Part shown: positions 63,890 to 64,000 of the stretch, piece after piece
How positions within the stretch are numbered: position 1 is the stretch's first letter
Layout of the letters: every line of letters begins with the position of its first letter
The notes under the pieces: generated by a model
Database searches by the model: none
What the model was told of the DNA's origin: nothing
The model's input: the letters and a program-made list of their open reading frames with translations, nothing else
Program-made: the position numbers and the translations under genes
Source: Sporisorium sorghi
Taxonomy: Eukaryota; Basidiomycota; Ustilaginomycetes; Ustilaginales; Ustilaginaceae
Direction of reading: 5' to 3'
Length of the DNA stretch: 64,000 nucleotides
NCBI GenBank assembly: GCA_023212695.1
Contig: JALCCG010000027.1
Span: 1-64,000, forward strand

Positions 63890-64000
63890 GAAGTTCAGCG
63901 TTCTGACGTTTTCACGACTCGGATCGACTTGAAGTCTGGCGGCTTGCTTCGAGATGTAGAAAACCTTGTTAATTTGGCTTGCGAGCCAACAATGATTGCT

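Noticed and set aside
1..64000. CRISPR arrays, insertion sequences, rRNA genes and transposons
   Set aside because: None seen. The direct repeats present are microsatellites, coding repeats or the gap-flanking duplicate.

Overview
The window looks like nuclear DNA of a basidiomycete smut fungus (Ustilaginales, Ustilago/Sporisorium-like). The evidence is the small GT-AG introns of about 50-100 nt, the GC-rich third codon positions, a fungal fused lycopene cyclase/phytoene synthase, an HsbA-type secreted protein, a Zn2Cys6 regulator and a CSL (CBF1/Su(H)/LAG-1) transcription factor. The species is not proven by the sequence. It is a draft assembly: there is a 10-N gap at 43711-43720, and its flanks look like two poor-quality readings of the same segment.

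Layout. 1-2.4 kb: no protein gene, but one tRNA-Gly(CCC) with a 10-nt intron. 2.4-17.2 kb: a membrane-anchored hormone-sensitive-lipase-like hydrolase, an ArfGAP, a probable Mediator Med11, signal peptidase subunit SPC3, a large disordered AT-hook-like protein and a Zn2Cys6/PAS regulator. 17.2-22.1 kb: a long intergenic region rich in homopolymers and microsatellites. 22.1-31.2 kb: the CSL factor, a secreted HsbA-like protein and a fusion of an FSH1-type serine hydrolase with a membrane-anchored cytochrome b5-like (neuferricin/MAPR) domain. 31.2-35.0 kb: no recognisable gene. 35.0-49.3 kb: a homeodomain gene with an apparent frame break, Golgi CASP, the mitochondrial arginine-specific carbamoyl-phosphate synthase small subunit with an arginine-attenuator-like upstream peptide, a DUF1749 hydrolase, a TRP/FLC-like membrane protein and car2. 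52.5-64 kb: a very long DUF1765 protein, a DUF1624-type membrane acyltransferase-like protein, an NR2C2AP homologue, RNase H1, and three progressively decayed RNase H copies in tandem behind it.

There is no metabolic cluster. Most genes are housekeeping (secretion: SPC3, CASP, ArfGAP; transcription: Med11, CSL, homeodomain, Zn2Cys6; metabolism: CPA1, car2; nucleic acids: RNase H1). Convergent gene pairs with very short 3' spacers recur; the extreme is 19 bp between stop codons at 59.8 kb.

The most interesting items are: (1) the attenuator-like peptide ahead of CPA1, with a candidate 62-nt intron whose removal would fuse it in frame to the enzyme; (2) the FSH1-cytochrome b5 fusion; (3) the RNase H array losing catalytic residues copy by copy; (4) the mirrored duplicate around the assembly gap, which probably is not real biology.
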